Source of the DNA: Pacificoceanicola sp048553275
Lineage (GTDB): Bacteria; Pseudomonadota; Alphaproteobacteria; Rhodobacterales; Rhodobacteraceae
DNA: 64,000 nt
Assembly (NCBI RefSeq): GCF_048553275.1
Contig: NZ_JBLZMW010000002.1
Coordinates: 124,001 to 188,000 of the forward strand
Direction of reading: 5' to 3'
Position numbers and translations under genes: made by a program. Below the pieces are notes generated by a model that ran no database searches, was not told the origin of the DNA, and was given only the letters and a program-made list of their open reading frames with translations. Shown piece by piece: positions 17,491 to 25,715 of this stretch (the stretch's first letter is position 1; every line of letters starts with the position of its first letter).

Positions 17491-18137
17491 GTCGGTGTCG
17501 TCCAGTTGATGGGCGTGTCCCCTCTGGCTTTAAGCCAGTCGTTGACCTGGGAAAAGGGGCGCGAGCCGAAAAAGCCGCGCCGGGCCGAAAGCGGCGAGGG
17601 GTGGGCGCTGCGCAGGATCAGGTGATCGGAGCGGGTGATGTGCTTGTCAAAGCCCTGCGCGGGCTTGCCCCACAGGATGAAGGCGCGGGGCCGATCCGAG
17701 AGGCGCGCGAGCACGTCCGTGGTGAGGTGCGTCCAGCCAAGCTTGGCGTGGGCATTGGCCTCGCCCGCCGGGACGGTGAGGCAGGTGTTCAGAAGCAAAA
17801 CGCCCTGGGATGCCCAGAAGCGAAGATCGCCATTCGGCGGAATAGCGCCCTGATCGTCCTGCAACTCCTTGAAAATATTAGTAAGGGAGCGCGGCAGCGG
17901 CCGCACGTCCGGCTCCACCGAGAAGGCGAGGCCATGGGCGTGGCCTGGCGTCGGATAGGGGTCCTGTCCAAGAATGACGACGCGGGTGCGATCCGGCGGG
18001 CAGGCGTCGAGCGCGGCAAAGCGCTGCCGCTCCGGCGGCAGGATCTGGCGCGGGTCCGCTTTGATCGCGTCGCGCAGGGCGGGCCACCGCGCCGCGAAAA
18101 ACGGCAGGTCGGCCCAGGCAGCAGGCGGGCTGATCAC
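17487..18137 (-). CDS. ung: Uracil-DNA glycosylase (family 1)
   Basis: Removes uracil from DNA in base-excision repair. The 216-residue protein has the water-activating motif VILGQDPYPTPGHAHGLAFS and the minor-groove loop SAHPSPLSARRGF, plus LLLNTCLTV. Placement is the unusual point: it sits between trpD and trpC with 4-bp overlaps on both sides, so it must be translated from the tryptophan operon message. Confidence 0.97.
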   Translation of the reverse strand: MISPPAAWADLPFFAARWPALRDAIKADPRQILPPERQRFAALDACPPDRTRVVILGQDPYPTPGHAHGLAFSVEPDVRPLPRSLTNIFKELQDDQGAIPPNGDLRFWASQGVLLLNTCLTVPAGEANAHAKLGWTHLTTDVLARLSDRPRAFILWGKPAQGFDKHITRSDHLILRSAHPSPLSARRGFFGSRPFSQVNDWLKARGDTPINWTTPT

Positions 18138-19153
18138 GCCGCCTGCGTGGCTTTGGCCAGCGCCTGCACCTTTGCCAGCGCGGCACCGCTGTCGATGCTT
18201 TGCGCCGCCATTTCAACGCCTTGCCGAAGATCAGAGGCCTTGCCCGCGATGGTCAGCGCGGCGGCGGAGTTGAGCAGGACGGCGTCGCGGTAGGCGCTTT
18301 TTCCGCCATCGAGCAGCGCCCGGAAGGCCTTGCCGTTGTCTTCCGGTGTGCCGCCGAGGATCGCCTCGAAGGGGTGCTGCGGCAGGCCCGCGTCCTCGGG
18401 ATGCAGTTCGACCTCGCGAATGCTGTTGTCCTCTTCCAGCGCCGCAACCCAGGACACGCCTGCAATGGACAGCTCATCGGTGCCGTCACTGCCGTGCACC
18501 AGCCACGCGCGTTCGGAGCCAAGGCGGCGCAGAACCTCCGCCATGGGGCGGATCAGGTCACGGGTGAAGGCCCCGGTCAGCTGACGCTTGACGCCAGCGG
18601 GGTTGGTCAAGGGCCCGAGAATATTGAAGATTGTCCGGGTGGCAAGCTCCGTGCGCACCGGGCCGACATGGGCCATGGCCGGATGATGCATGGGCGCCAT
18701 CATGAAGCAGATGCCAACCTCCGCCAGAGCCTTTTCGACGACAGCGGGGCCAACCATGACGTTGATGCCCATCTGCCCCAGCGCATCCGCCGCGCCGGAT
18801 TTGGACGAGAGGTTGCGGTTGCCATGCTTGGCGACTGGCACGCCTGCGCCCGCGACGACAAAGGCGGTGGCGGTCGAGATATTGAGCGTGCCCTTGCCGT
18901 CGCCGCCGGTGCCGACGATGTCCATGGCGCCCGCCGGGGCGGCGACCTTGTGGCATTTGGCGCGCATGACGGCGGCGGCGGCGGCGTATTCGTCCACCGT
19001 CTCGCCCCGTGTCCGAAGCGCCATGAGCAGACCGCCGATCTGCGCCGGGGTCGCCTCGCCCTCGAACAGGATGGTGAAGGCGGTTTCGGCTTCGGATTGC
19101 GTCAGCGGGCGGTCGGCGGCGACCCCGATCAGCGATTTGATGTCTGCTCTCAT
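18134..19153 (-). CDS. trpD: Anthranilate phosphoribosyltransferase
   Basis: Transfers the phosphoribosyl group of PRPP to anthranilate. The 339-residue protein shows VGTGGDGKGTLNIST (PRPP/Mg site), KHGNRNLSSKSGAADALGQMG, and FMMAPMHHPAMAHVGPVR (anthranilate site). Overlaps trpG and ung by 4 bp each. Confidence 0.97.
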   Translation of the reverse strand: MRADIKSLIGVAADRPLTQSEAETAFTILFEGEATPAQIGGLLMALRTRGETVDEYAAAAAVMRAKCHKVAAPAGAMDIVGTGGDGKGTLNISTATAFVVAGAGVPVAKHGNRNLSSKSGAADALGQMGINVMVGPAVVEKALAEVGICFMMAPMHHPAMAHVGPVRTELATRTIFNILGPLTNPAGVKRQLTGAFTRDLIRPMAEVLRRLGSERAWLVHGSDGTDELSIAGVSWVAALEEDNSIREVELHPEDAGLPQHPFEAILGGTPEDNGKAFRALLDGGKSAYRDAVLLNSAAALTIAGKASDLRQGVEMAAQSIDSGAALAKVQALAKATQAA

Positions 19154-19731
19154 GCCGGCACCCGGGTGGTTTCGAGGAATGTTCTGAGCATGGCGTGACC
19201 ATGTTCGGAGCGAATGCTCTCGGGGTGGAATTGCACGCCTTCGATGGGCAGGCTTTCGTGGCGCAGCCCCATGATGGTGCCATCCTCCAACTCGGCGGTG
19301 ACCTGCAGACAGGCGGGCAGGTCGCTGCGCCGGACCACAAGGCTGTGATAGCGCGTGGCCAGCAGCGGCGAGGGCAGCCCGGCAAAGACGCCGCTCCCGT
19401 GATGGTGCATTTTGCCCATCTTGCCATGCACGATTTCGTCGTGGCGCACGACGGTGCCGCCAAAGGCCTGACCAATGGTCTGATGCCCGAGGCAGACACC
19501 AAAGAGCGGCGTGCGGGTATCGGCGGCGGCCTGCGTGAGCGCAAGGCAGATGCCGGACTGGTCCGGGGTGCCGGGGCCGGGGGAGAGCACGATGCCCTCG
19601 GGCTTCATCGCCATGGCCTGCTGCACATCGAGAGCATCGTTGCGCCAGACCTTCACGTCAGCCCCAAGCTCGCCAAAGTAATGGACGAGATTATAGGTAA
19701 AACTGTCATAATTGTCGATCAACAGCAGCAT
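19150..19731 (-). CDS. trpG: Anthranilate synthase glutamine amidotransferase subunit
   Basis: Supplies ammonia to TrpE, which is not in the window. The 193-residue class I amidotransferase starts MLLLIDNYDSFTYNLVHYF and has the nucleophile elbow GVCLGHQTIG (Cys) and the HPESIRSEHG catalytic His-Glu. It is the first gene seen in the overlapping trpG-trpD-ung-trpC-moaC-moeA run. Confidence 0.96.
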   Translation of the reverse strand: MLLLIDNYDSFTYNLVHYFGELGADVKVWRNDALDVQQAMAMKPEGIVLSPGPGTPDQSGICLALTQAAADTRTPLFGVCLGHQTIGQAFGGTVVRHDEIVHGKMGKMHHHGSGVFAGLPSPLLATRYHSLVVRRSDLPACLQVTAELEDGTIMGLRHESLPIEGVQFHPESIRSEHGHAMLRTFLETTRVPA

Positions 19732-19900
19732 GGCACTCTCTCGGGGGTGGCGGCGCGGGGCCGGGTCGCGGTATACATGCGCAGGCGGGCCCGGTGGCGT
19801 CAAGACCACCGGGGCAGATACGCCTGCGACAGGCAGGATGAACCAGGGCTGCGGAGTTTGGCTGCGCGGCGCGGCAAGCGAAAAGGGCAGAGGTCAGGAC

Positions 19901-21469
19901 ATGGCACGCGGATTTGTGTTGGGCGCGATCTGGGGAACGGTGGTCGCGGGATTGGGTGCGGGCGCGATGTCGCTCATGCTTGGCTCTCCGGAGCGCGGAC
20001 CGTCGCCGGTTGCGGACATGGAGACAGAGGTGCTCACCGACCCGGAGGTGACCGAGGCGGCCGCGCCGGAGGCGGCGACCGACACCGCCCCTGCGCCCAG
20101 GACGGAAGCCGCGCCCGCTGCGGTCACGGAACCGGCGCAGGACAGCCCACCGCTCTCCGAAGAACAGGCGGAGTCTGCGCCAATGCCAGAGGTCGAAACC
20201 GAGCCATCGCGCACGGCGGAGCCGGAGATTGCCGGGAGCGAGGCCGCACCGGCCACGCGGCCCGCGCCAGAGAGCGATGTGGATGTGCCGGAGCAGGGCG
20301 CCGCCGGGCTGGATGCACCGGATGCACCGGAGACCATCGCGAGAGAGACGGAGTCTGCCGCGGCGCCCGCGATCGGGGACGCACCCGAGCCGCCCGAAGC
20401 CGTGGCCGCGCAGGACAGTGCCGCGCCGGTGACCGCCGAAGTGGATGCGCCGGTCGAGACCATGACAGCATCCCGGGCGCCGGCCATGCCCGCCCCGGAC
20501 ACCGAGCCGTCCGTGTCCGTCGAACCGGCAGAGCCGCCCATGCAGACAACCGCGGCAGAGACCGCACCGGATGGGGCAGACGAAGAGGCAAGCGAGACAG
20601 AGGCCGCGCCCGAGGCGGAAGAGCCGCAGGTTGCCGTCATCAACATTCCTGTCGTGCGCGAGGCAGAGAGCGAAGAGGATACCGCTGGGACCGGGTTGCT
20701 GAACCGCGATCCGGCGGTGCCACAGGGCCGTTTGCCGAGCATCGGAGACACAGCGGCGCAGGCCGGGACAAGCGCAGGACCGGGGGCGGACAGTCCGCTG
20801 GTGCGGTTTGCGGCAAAGGCCGAGGCCGCGCCCGATTTGCCGCGCATGGCAATCCTCCTGATCGACGAGGGCAGCGGGCCGCTTGGGCCGGAGGCGCTGG
20901 AATCTTTTCCGTTTCCAGTGAGCTTTGCGATCGGCCCGGGCCATCCGGATGCGGCCGCCACAGCGCAGGCCTATCGCGAGCGCGGCTTTGAGGTGATGGC
21001 CATTGCCGATGTGCCGCAGGGCGCGCAGGCGTCGGACGTCGAGGTGATCCTCTCCGGGACGATCGACGCGATTCCCGGCGCGATCGGTGTTCTGGAATCG
21101 CCCGAAAACGGGGTGCAGGGCAGCCGGGAAATCTCGGATCAGGTGAGTGCCTATCTGGCCGACACCGGGCATGGCATCGTGATGCAGCCCAAGGGATTGA
21201 ACACAGCGCAGCAACTGGCGCTGAAAGAGGGGGTGCCCTCGGCCACGCTGTTCCGCGATTTCGACGACAAGGGTCAGGACGCCCAGGTGATCCGCCGTTT
21301 CCTCGATCAGGCGGCGTTCCGTGCCCGGCAGGAAGGCGCGGTGATCATGCTGGGCCGGTTGCGTGCCGATACGATCTCTGCCCTCGTGCTCTGGGGGCTG
21401 CAGGATCGGGCGTCGAGCGTGGCCTTGGTGCCGGTGTCGCTTGTTCTCAAGGAAACGGTGGCGGAATAG
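19901..21469 (+). CDS. Divergent polysaccharide deacetylase family protein, degenerate active site
   Basis: A 522-residue protein with an N-terminal membrane anchor (residues 4-27), a long Ala/Pro/Glu/Asp-rich linker (about residues 30-280) and a C-terminal domain of the divergent polysaccharide deacetylase family (from about residue 310: RMAILLIDEGSG, FPFPVSFAIGPGHPDAA, RERGFEVMAI). In typical members the region after the GxxGV turn holds an NNHMGS metal-site motif; here the same place reads GVLESPENGVQ, so the usual His is missing and catalysis is doubtful. The ATG at 19901 gives the anchor directly. It diverges from trpG with a 169-bp gap. Likely an envelope-associated structural or regulatory role. 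Confidence 0.78.
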   Translation: MARGFVLGAIWGTVVAGLGAGAMSLMLGSPERGPSPVADMETEVLTDPEVTEAAAPEAATDTAPAPRTEAAPAAVTEPAQDSPPLSEEQAESAPMPEVETEPSRTAEPEIAGSEAAPATRPAPESDVDVPEQGAAGLDAPDAPETIARETESAAAPAIGDAPEPPEAVAAQDSAAPVTAEVDAPVETMTASRAPAMPAPDTEPSVSVEPAEPPMQTTAAETAPDGADEEASETEAAPEAEEPQVAVINIPVVREAESEEDTAGTGLLNRDPAVPQGRLPSIGDTAAQAGTSAGPGADSPLVRFAAKAEAAPDLPRMAILLIDEGSGPLGPEALESFPFPVSFAIGPGHPDAAATAQAYRERGFEVMAIADVPQGAQASDVEVILSGTIDAIPGAIGVLESPENGVQGSREISDQVSAYLADTGHGIVMQPKGLNTAQQLALKEGVPSATLFRDFDDKGQDAQVIRRFLDQAAFRARQEGAVIMLGRLRADTISALVLWGLQDRASSVALVPVSLVLKETVAE

Positions 21470-21530
21470 GGCGGAATCGCTGCCGGGGACGGCTTCTGCG
21501 GCGCGCATGGGTTCATGATCTTGAACAGGG

Positions 21531-21554
21531 GTGCGGGGCATAGCCCCGCCCTAC
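21531..21554 (+). repeat. Short hairpin repeat, copy C (3' of polysaccharide deacetylase gene)
   Basis: Identical in sequence to copy A at 3869, 61 bp after the deacetylase-family stop codon and in that gene's orientation. Confidence 0.8.
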
Positions 21555-21584
21555 AGGCCATCCCGCCGCGTCGGGCCGGGCGCG

Positions 21585-22229
21585 CTATCCGCGACTGGCC
21601 CAGTCCTGCAACCGCGTTTCCAGATCGCCATAGCCCGTCAGCCGCCGCTCGAAACGCAGCCCGAGGCGGTCCGCCTGGGTCTTCGCCTTGGCGGTGAGGG
21701 CTGCATCGTCGGTCTGGGCGAGGTAGACCAGCGTTTCATAATTTCCGAAGTACATGTCGCGCAGATCCGGATGCCGGTCGAGGCCGAGCGGTTTCCACAC
21801 GAAGGCGTCGAACTGCCGGACAAGGAAGTCGGTCAGAAAGAAGCTGGTAACCTCGCCGCGCGCTTCGAAGCTGTCGATGCCGTCAAAGAAGGCATAGCAA
21901 TGCGGCCCGGCGACCATTTCGATCCCCATTTCGGCGCAGGCGGCCTCCAGCAGACCGCCGGTGCCGCAATCGGCATAGACCACGTAGATCTGATCGTAGG
22001 TGCCACGATGTTTGTGCACCGCCTCGCGCACCGCGTCCGTGATCCGCTCCGGGTGATTGTGCAGTATGGCGGGCAGGCAGGCCAGGTCCAGATGATGCCA
22101 GCCATTGCGCGCCTTGAGGTCGAGAATCTCCCGTGCGAGCGCCCCGCAGGCGATCAGCAGCACACGGCCTTCGCCGGTCGGCGTCAATCCCTCCGCAGTA
22201 AGCGCGGCGGTGTCAGGCGTGGGTGTCAT
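21585..22229 (-). CDS. DUF1638 domain protein
   Basis: A 214-residue soluble protein of the DUF1638 family. Conserved features are LLIACGALAREI, YVVYADCGTGGLLEAA and GPHCYAFFDG, each with a Cys, suggesting a metal- or thiol-dependent role. DUF1638 genes sit with corrinoid methyl-transfer genes in several lineages, and here the corrinoid protein is 0.3 kb upstream. No catalytic function can be assigned. The start at 22229 overlaps the small membrane protein gene by 17 bp; an ATG at 22241 is an alternative. Confidence 0.82.
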   Translation of the reverse strand: MTPTPDTAALTAEGLTPTGEGRVLLIACGALAREILDLKARNGWHHLDLACLPAILHNHPERITDAVREAVHKHRGTYDQIYVVYADCGTGGLLEAACAEMGIEMVAGPHCYAFFDGIDSFEARGEVTSFFLTDFLVRQFDAFVWKPLGLDRHPDLRDMYFGNYETLVYLAQTDDAALTAKAKTQADRLGLRFERRLTGYGDLETRLQDWASRG

Positions 22230-22386
22230 CGTGGGGAACATGCGCCATGGCCCAGCGGGCAATCAGCGCAACACACAGGAGCAAAGGCAGCACCGTCAGC
22301 ATACCCCAAGCGGTCACCGCCCAAATTGTCAGCGCGGCGGCTGCAATAACGGCAAGGATAAGCAAGGCGAAAGATGTGACAGGCAC
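22213..22386 (-). CDS. Small inner-membrane protein (57 aa)
   Basis: A short GTG-started frame with a strong AGGAG seven bases before the start. The product is almost entirely hydrophobic: residues 5-25 (SFALLILAVIAAAALTIWAV) and 28-47 (GMLTVLPLLLCVALIARWAM) are two TM helices, followed by a short polar tail ending DDTHA. It ends inside the start region of the DUF1638 gene, so the two are probably translationally coupled. Function unknown. It is short enough to be missed by gene callers. Confidence 0.6.
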   Translation of the reverse strand: MPVTSFALLILAVIAAAALTIWAVTAWGMLTVLPLLLCVALIARWAMAHVPHDDTHA

Positions 22387-22432
22387 GCGGAAACTCCTCT
22401 CTCCTGTCCCCAATATGGCGCATAACCGGTTA

Positions 22433-22464
22433 AAGAAAAAGGCCCCTTTGATCACAAAGAGGCC
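22433..22464 (-). terminator. Rho-independent terminator, leftward
   Basis: Hairpin GGCCTCTTTG / CAAAGGGGCC around TGAT on the minus strand, followed by TTTTTCTTT. It separates the corrinoid-protein gene from the small membrane protein and DUF1638 genes, so the latter pair need their own promoter or readthrough. Confidence 0.85.
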
Positions 22465-22496
22465 AGCTTGGCAGGATTCAGCGCGTTTCGGCCAAT

Positions 22497-22519
22497 CCCG
22501 GACCGAAAATCGGTCCGGG
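22497..22519. repeat. Perfect 10-bp hairpin just 3' of the corrinoid-protein gene
   Basis: CCCGGACCGA, loop AAA, TCGGTCCGGG. It starts 14 bp after the corrinoid-protein stop codon and precedes the T-tailed terminator at 22433-22464. No T-run follows it, so it may be an mRNA 3'-end stabiliser. Confidence 0.6.
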
Positions 22520-22532
22520 GCGCGGAAACCGA

Positions 22533-23237
22533 TCAGCCAGCGGCCATCTGGTTGTGCTTGCGCGCGATGTAGTCCTTGGCGGTCTCGACCGCGACGGCCG
22601 CATCGCGGCAATAGGCGTCGGCGCCGATGGCCTTGCCGAATTCCTCGTTCAGAGGCGCACCTCCGACGAGCACGATATAGTCGTCGCGAATGCCCTGTTC
22701 GATCATCGTGTCGATCACCACCTTCATATACGGCATGGTGGTGGTCAGCAGGGCGGACATGCCGAGGATGTCGGCCTCTTCGCGGGCGATGGCTTCGAGA
22801 TAGCTCTCGACCGGGTTGTTGATCCCGAGGTCGACCACATCGAAGCCGGCGCCTTCCATCATCATGGAGACGAGATTCTTGCCGATGTCGTGAATGTCGC
22901 CCTTGACCGTGCCGATGACCATCTTGCCCATACGCGGAGCGCCGGTCTCAACCAGAAGTGGCTTGAGGATGGCCATGCCGGCCTTCATCGCGTTGGCCGC
23001 CAGAAGCACTTCGGGAACAAACAGAATGCCATCGCGGAAGTCATGCCCGACGATTGTCATGCCGCCCACGAGAGCCTTGGTCAGAATGTCGTAGGGGGTC
23101 CAGCCGCGTTCGAGCAGGATGTTGACGCCATCTTCGATCTCTTCCTTGAGACCGTCGTAGAGGTCGTCCCACATCTGTTCGACGAGCTCTTCGTCGTTCA
23201 GTTCGGAGAGGATGATTTCGTCTTCTTCGTCGGACAT
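22533..23237 (-). CDS. Cobalamin-binding methyl-carrier protein (MetH/MtbC type)
   Basis: A 234-residue corrinoid protein. Residues 1-95 form the helical cap domain; residues 104-234 form the Rossmann-like cobalamin domain with the DxHxxG signature GDIHDIGKNLV (lower-ligand His116), and later SALLTTTMPYMK and VLVGGAPLNEEF. It carries a methyl group on cobalamin between a methyl donor protein and an acceptor protein. With the stand-alone homocysteine methyltransferase at 24647 it probably forms part of a split cobalamin-dependent methionine synthase; partnering the MttB-family protein at 31645 is also possible. The acidic N-terminus (MSDEEDEIIL) is unusual but common in this group. Confidence 0.9.
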   Translation of the reverse strand: MSDEEDEIILSELNDEELVEQMWDDLYDGLKEEIEDGVNILLERGWTPYDILTKALVGGMTIVGHDFRDGILFVPEVLLAANAMKAGMAILKPLLVETGAPRMGKMVIGTVKGDIHDIGKNLVSMMMEGAGFDVVDLGINNPVESYLEAIAREEADILGMSALLTTTMPYMKVVIDTMIEQGIRDDYIVLVGGAPLNEEFGKAIGADAYCRDAAVAVETAKDYIARKHNQMAAG

Positions 23238-23385
23238 GGTCTTTTCCTTTTGTCGGCCCGCAGGTCGGCGAGGCTCGAAATTAAGTCCTAATGGTACGAT
23301 TGCGAGAAACAGAGTTGGCGAATTCCGACATGGAGCGATTCATCTCCGACTTGGTGCCCTGGCACTGTGCCGAAAGATTGTTAAT

Positions 23386-23400
23386 GTTCTCACAATGTTC
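23386..23400. promoter_or_regulatory. Candidate SOS box before the radical SAM gene
   Basis: Exact GTTC-N7-GTTC (spacer TCACAAT) ending 12 bp before the ATG at 23413. The spacing pattern equals that of the lexA operator. Such an 8-base match is expected about twice by chance in a window this size, so position is what makes it credible. Confidence 0.55.
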
Positions 23401-23412
23401 TATTCTGATGCG

Positions 23413-24498
23413 ATGACCCGACCGCTTCGCCCCGTTTCCGCCCAAGAGCGCCCCGGCCGCGCCGCCCTGAGCCGCGATGCCGGACGATTCGAACGCTTTG
23501 CCCGAGAGGACGTGTCGGATGGCTGGGATATTCCGGAGGAGCAGGCAATTCTGCGCACGCATGTCAGCGACGAGGTGCCGCGCAGTGTCATCACCTATCA
23601 ACGCTCGCCGGACCTGCCCTTCGACCGATCGCTCAATCCCTACCGGGGGTGCGAGCATGGCTGCATCTATTGCTTTGCGCGACCGAGCCACGCCTATCTG
23701 GGCCTTTCGCCGGGGCTGGATTTCGAAACGCGGCTGATTGCGCGGCCGACGGCGCCACAGGTCCTGGCGCGCGAGCTTCGGGCAAAGCGCTACAGCGCCG
23801 CTCCGCTCGCCATCGGCACCAACACGGATCCCTATCAGCCGATCGAAGGCGAGCGGCGTATCATGCGCGCGTGCCTCGAAGTGCTGCGCGCATTTCGACA
23901 TCCGGTGGCAATCGTGACCAAGGGCACGTTGATCGAGCGCGACATCGACCTGTTGGCCGAAATGGCCGAGCAGGGCCTTGTCCGCGTAGGGATTTCCGTG
24001 ACCACACTGGATGCGGGCCTGTCGCGGCGCATGGAGCCGCGCTGTCCGGCGCCAAAGCGGCGCCTGGCGGTCATTCGCCGGCTGACAGAGGCCGGCATTC
24101 CGGTGCGGGTTATGGCCTCCCCGATGGTGCCGGCGCTGACCGATCCGGAGCTGGAAGCCATTCTGGAGGCGGGACGGGATGCGGGTGCAAGCTCGGCCAG
24201 CTGGATCATGCTGCGCCTGCCGCGCGAGGTGGCGACGCTTTGGCAGGACTGGCTGCAGGCGCATTACCCGGACCGCGCCGGGCGTATCATGGGACATCTG
24301 CGCGCGATGCACGGCGGGGAGGTCTACTCGGCCAAGTGGTTCAGCCGGATGCGCGGGGAGGGACCCTATGCCGATATCGTCGCGCAGCGGTTCGACCGCG
24401 CGGCGCGCGCGCTCGGTCTTGATCACAGGCAACCGGCGCTGCGCTGCGATCTGTTTCGGGTGCCGCCGCAGGTGGGGGATCAATTGAGCCTGTTCTGA
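23413..24498 (+). CDS. PA0069-family radical SAM protein (SplB/COG1533-like)
   Basis: A 361-residue radical S-adenosylmethionine enzyme. The 4Fe-4S cluster motif is CEHGCIYC in NPYRGCEHGCIYCFARPSH; downstream GTNTDPYQPIEGERRIMRACLE and KGTLIERDIDLLAEMA are typical of the PA0069 family, related to DNA repair photolyase SplB. Substrate unknown. The candidate SOS box directly upstream hints at a DNA-damage role. It lies between the corrinoid protein (divergent) and the homocysteine methyltransferase (convergent), an order that may also indicate a link to methyl-transfer chemistry. Confidence 0.88.
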   Translation: MTRPLRPVSAQERPGRAALSRDAGRFERFAREDVSDGWDIPEEQAILRTHVSDEVPRSVITYQRSPDLPFDRSLNPYRGCEHGCIYCFARPSHAYLGLSPGLDFETRLIARPTAPQVLARELRAKRYSAAPLAIGTNTDPYQPIEGERRIMRACLEVLRAFRHPVAIVTKGTLIERDIDLLAEMAEQGLVRVGISVTTLDAGLSRRMEPRCPAPKRRLAVIRRLTEAGIPVRVMASPMVPALTDPELEAILEAGRDAGASSASWIMLRLPREVATLWQDWLQAHYPDRAGRIMGHLRAMHGGEVYSAKWFSRMRGEGPYADIVAQRFDRAARALGLDHRQPALRCDLFRVPPQVGDQLSLF

Positions 24499-24646
24499 AC
24501 GCGCGCGCCCGAGACCCGCGCGCGCAGCCCGCGGCTGCAGACCTCGCTGAAGAGGGGAGGCAACGCCAGCTCTCAGGCCGCATGGGATTCGGTCGGCGCC
24601 GGGATGTCGGTGGGCGGAGTGAGACATTGGGATGCCCCTGAATGGT

Positions 24647-25660
24647 TTAGCCGCGGCGGCGGCGACTTTTGCGTTCGCGTGTGGGGCCGCCATCGTCAGT
24701 GCCGTCGCTTTCAGACGAAAAGCCGCCCATTGCTGCGGTGATCTGATCCAGCGTCGGGCGCGGTCCCTTGGGACGGGTTTCCAGAGCTTCGCGCATCGCC
24801 TTGAGGTGAACCGGCATGGTGCCGCAGCAGCCGCCGATGATCCGCGCCCCGGCATCCCGCGCGAGGCAGGCGTAATCGGCCATGAGATCCGGTGTGCCGT
24901 CATAATGAATGTGACCGTCCTCGTATTTCGGAATCCCGGCGTTGCCCTTGGCGATGATCGGGCGCTCCGTGCCTTGGGCCACGAAGCCGAGCACCGTGCG
25001 CAGCAGGTCCGAAGCCCCGACACCGCAATTCGCGCCAAACGCCACGGGCGAATTCGGCAGCGCTTCGACAATGTCGACCATGCTGGCGGAGGTCACGCCC
25101 ATCATGGTGCGGCCCGCCGTGTCGAACGACATGGTCCCGCACCACGGTGCACCGATATTGCCAAAGGCTTCTGCGGCGGCGCGGAATTCTTCGGGGGCGG
25201 AGATGGTCTCGACCCAGAGCACATCGGCACCGCCATCCATCAGCCCCTTGGCCGTTTCTTCAAACATTTCGACGGCGGTTTCATGCGCCAGCGTGCCTGC
25301 GGCGCCCATGATTTCCCCGGTCGGGCCGACGGAGCCGGCGACGATGACCTGACGTCCGGAGGCGTCCGCACATTCGCGTCCAAGCTCTGCGGCCAGTTTG
25401 GATAACTCATAGGCGCGGTGCTGGGCGTCATGCAGTTTGAGCCGCGAGGCGTTGGCCCCGAAAGAGTTGGTCAGAAACAGGTCAGAGCCAGCGTTGATCG
25501 CGCCGTTGTAGAGGGCACGGATCTTGTCCGGCTCGTTCTCGTTCCAGAACTCCGGCGCGTCGCCGGACATCAAGCCCATGTTGAACAGGTTGGTTCCGGT
25601 TGCCCCATCCGCGAGCAGCCAATCGCGGGTTTCGAGCAGTTTGGTCAGAGCGTCGGACAT
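24647..25660 (-). CDS. bmt: Homocysteine S-methyltransferase (betaine-homocysteine type / split MetH part)
   Basis: A 337-residue Zn-dependent thiol methyltransferase with LADGATGTNLFNMGL at the start, LFLTNSFGAN, and the Zn ligands in FGANCGVGAS and IIGGCCGTMP. The domain is the homocysteine-binding domain of MetH/BHMT. The C-terminus adds a Ser/Asp stretch and a basic RKSRRRRG tail. Annotated as betaine-homocysteine methyltransferase in relatives, but next to a separate cobalamin protein it more likely provides the homocysteine-binding part of a split methionine synthase. Start at 25660 follows AAGGGGG. A 9-bp inverted repeat lies upstream. Confidence 0.85.
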   Translation of the reverse strand: MSDALTKLLETRDWLLADGATGTNLFNMGLMSGDAPEFWNENEPDKIRALYNGAINAGSDLFLTNSFGANASRLKLHDAQHRAYELSKLAAELGRECADASGRQVIVAGSVGPTGEIMGAAGTLAHETAVEMFEETAKGLMDGGADVLWVETISAPEEFRAAAEAFGNIGAPWCGTMSFDTAGRTMMGVTSASMVDIVEALPNSPVAFGANCGVGASDLLRTVLGFVAQGTERPIIAKGNAGIPKYEDGHIHYDGTPDLMADYACLARDAGARIIGGCCGTMPVHLKAMREALETRPKGPRPTLDQITAAMGGFSSESDGTDDGGPTRERKSRRRRG

Positions 25661-25715
25661 GCGTCCCCCTTGAATCAATCTTCGCGGGGTCTGGCATGGT
25701 TCGGCGGCTGAAGCA

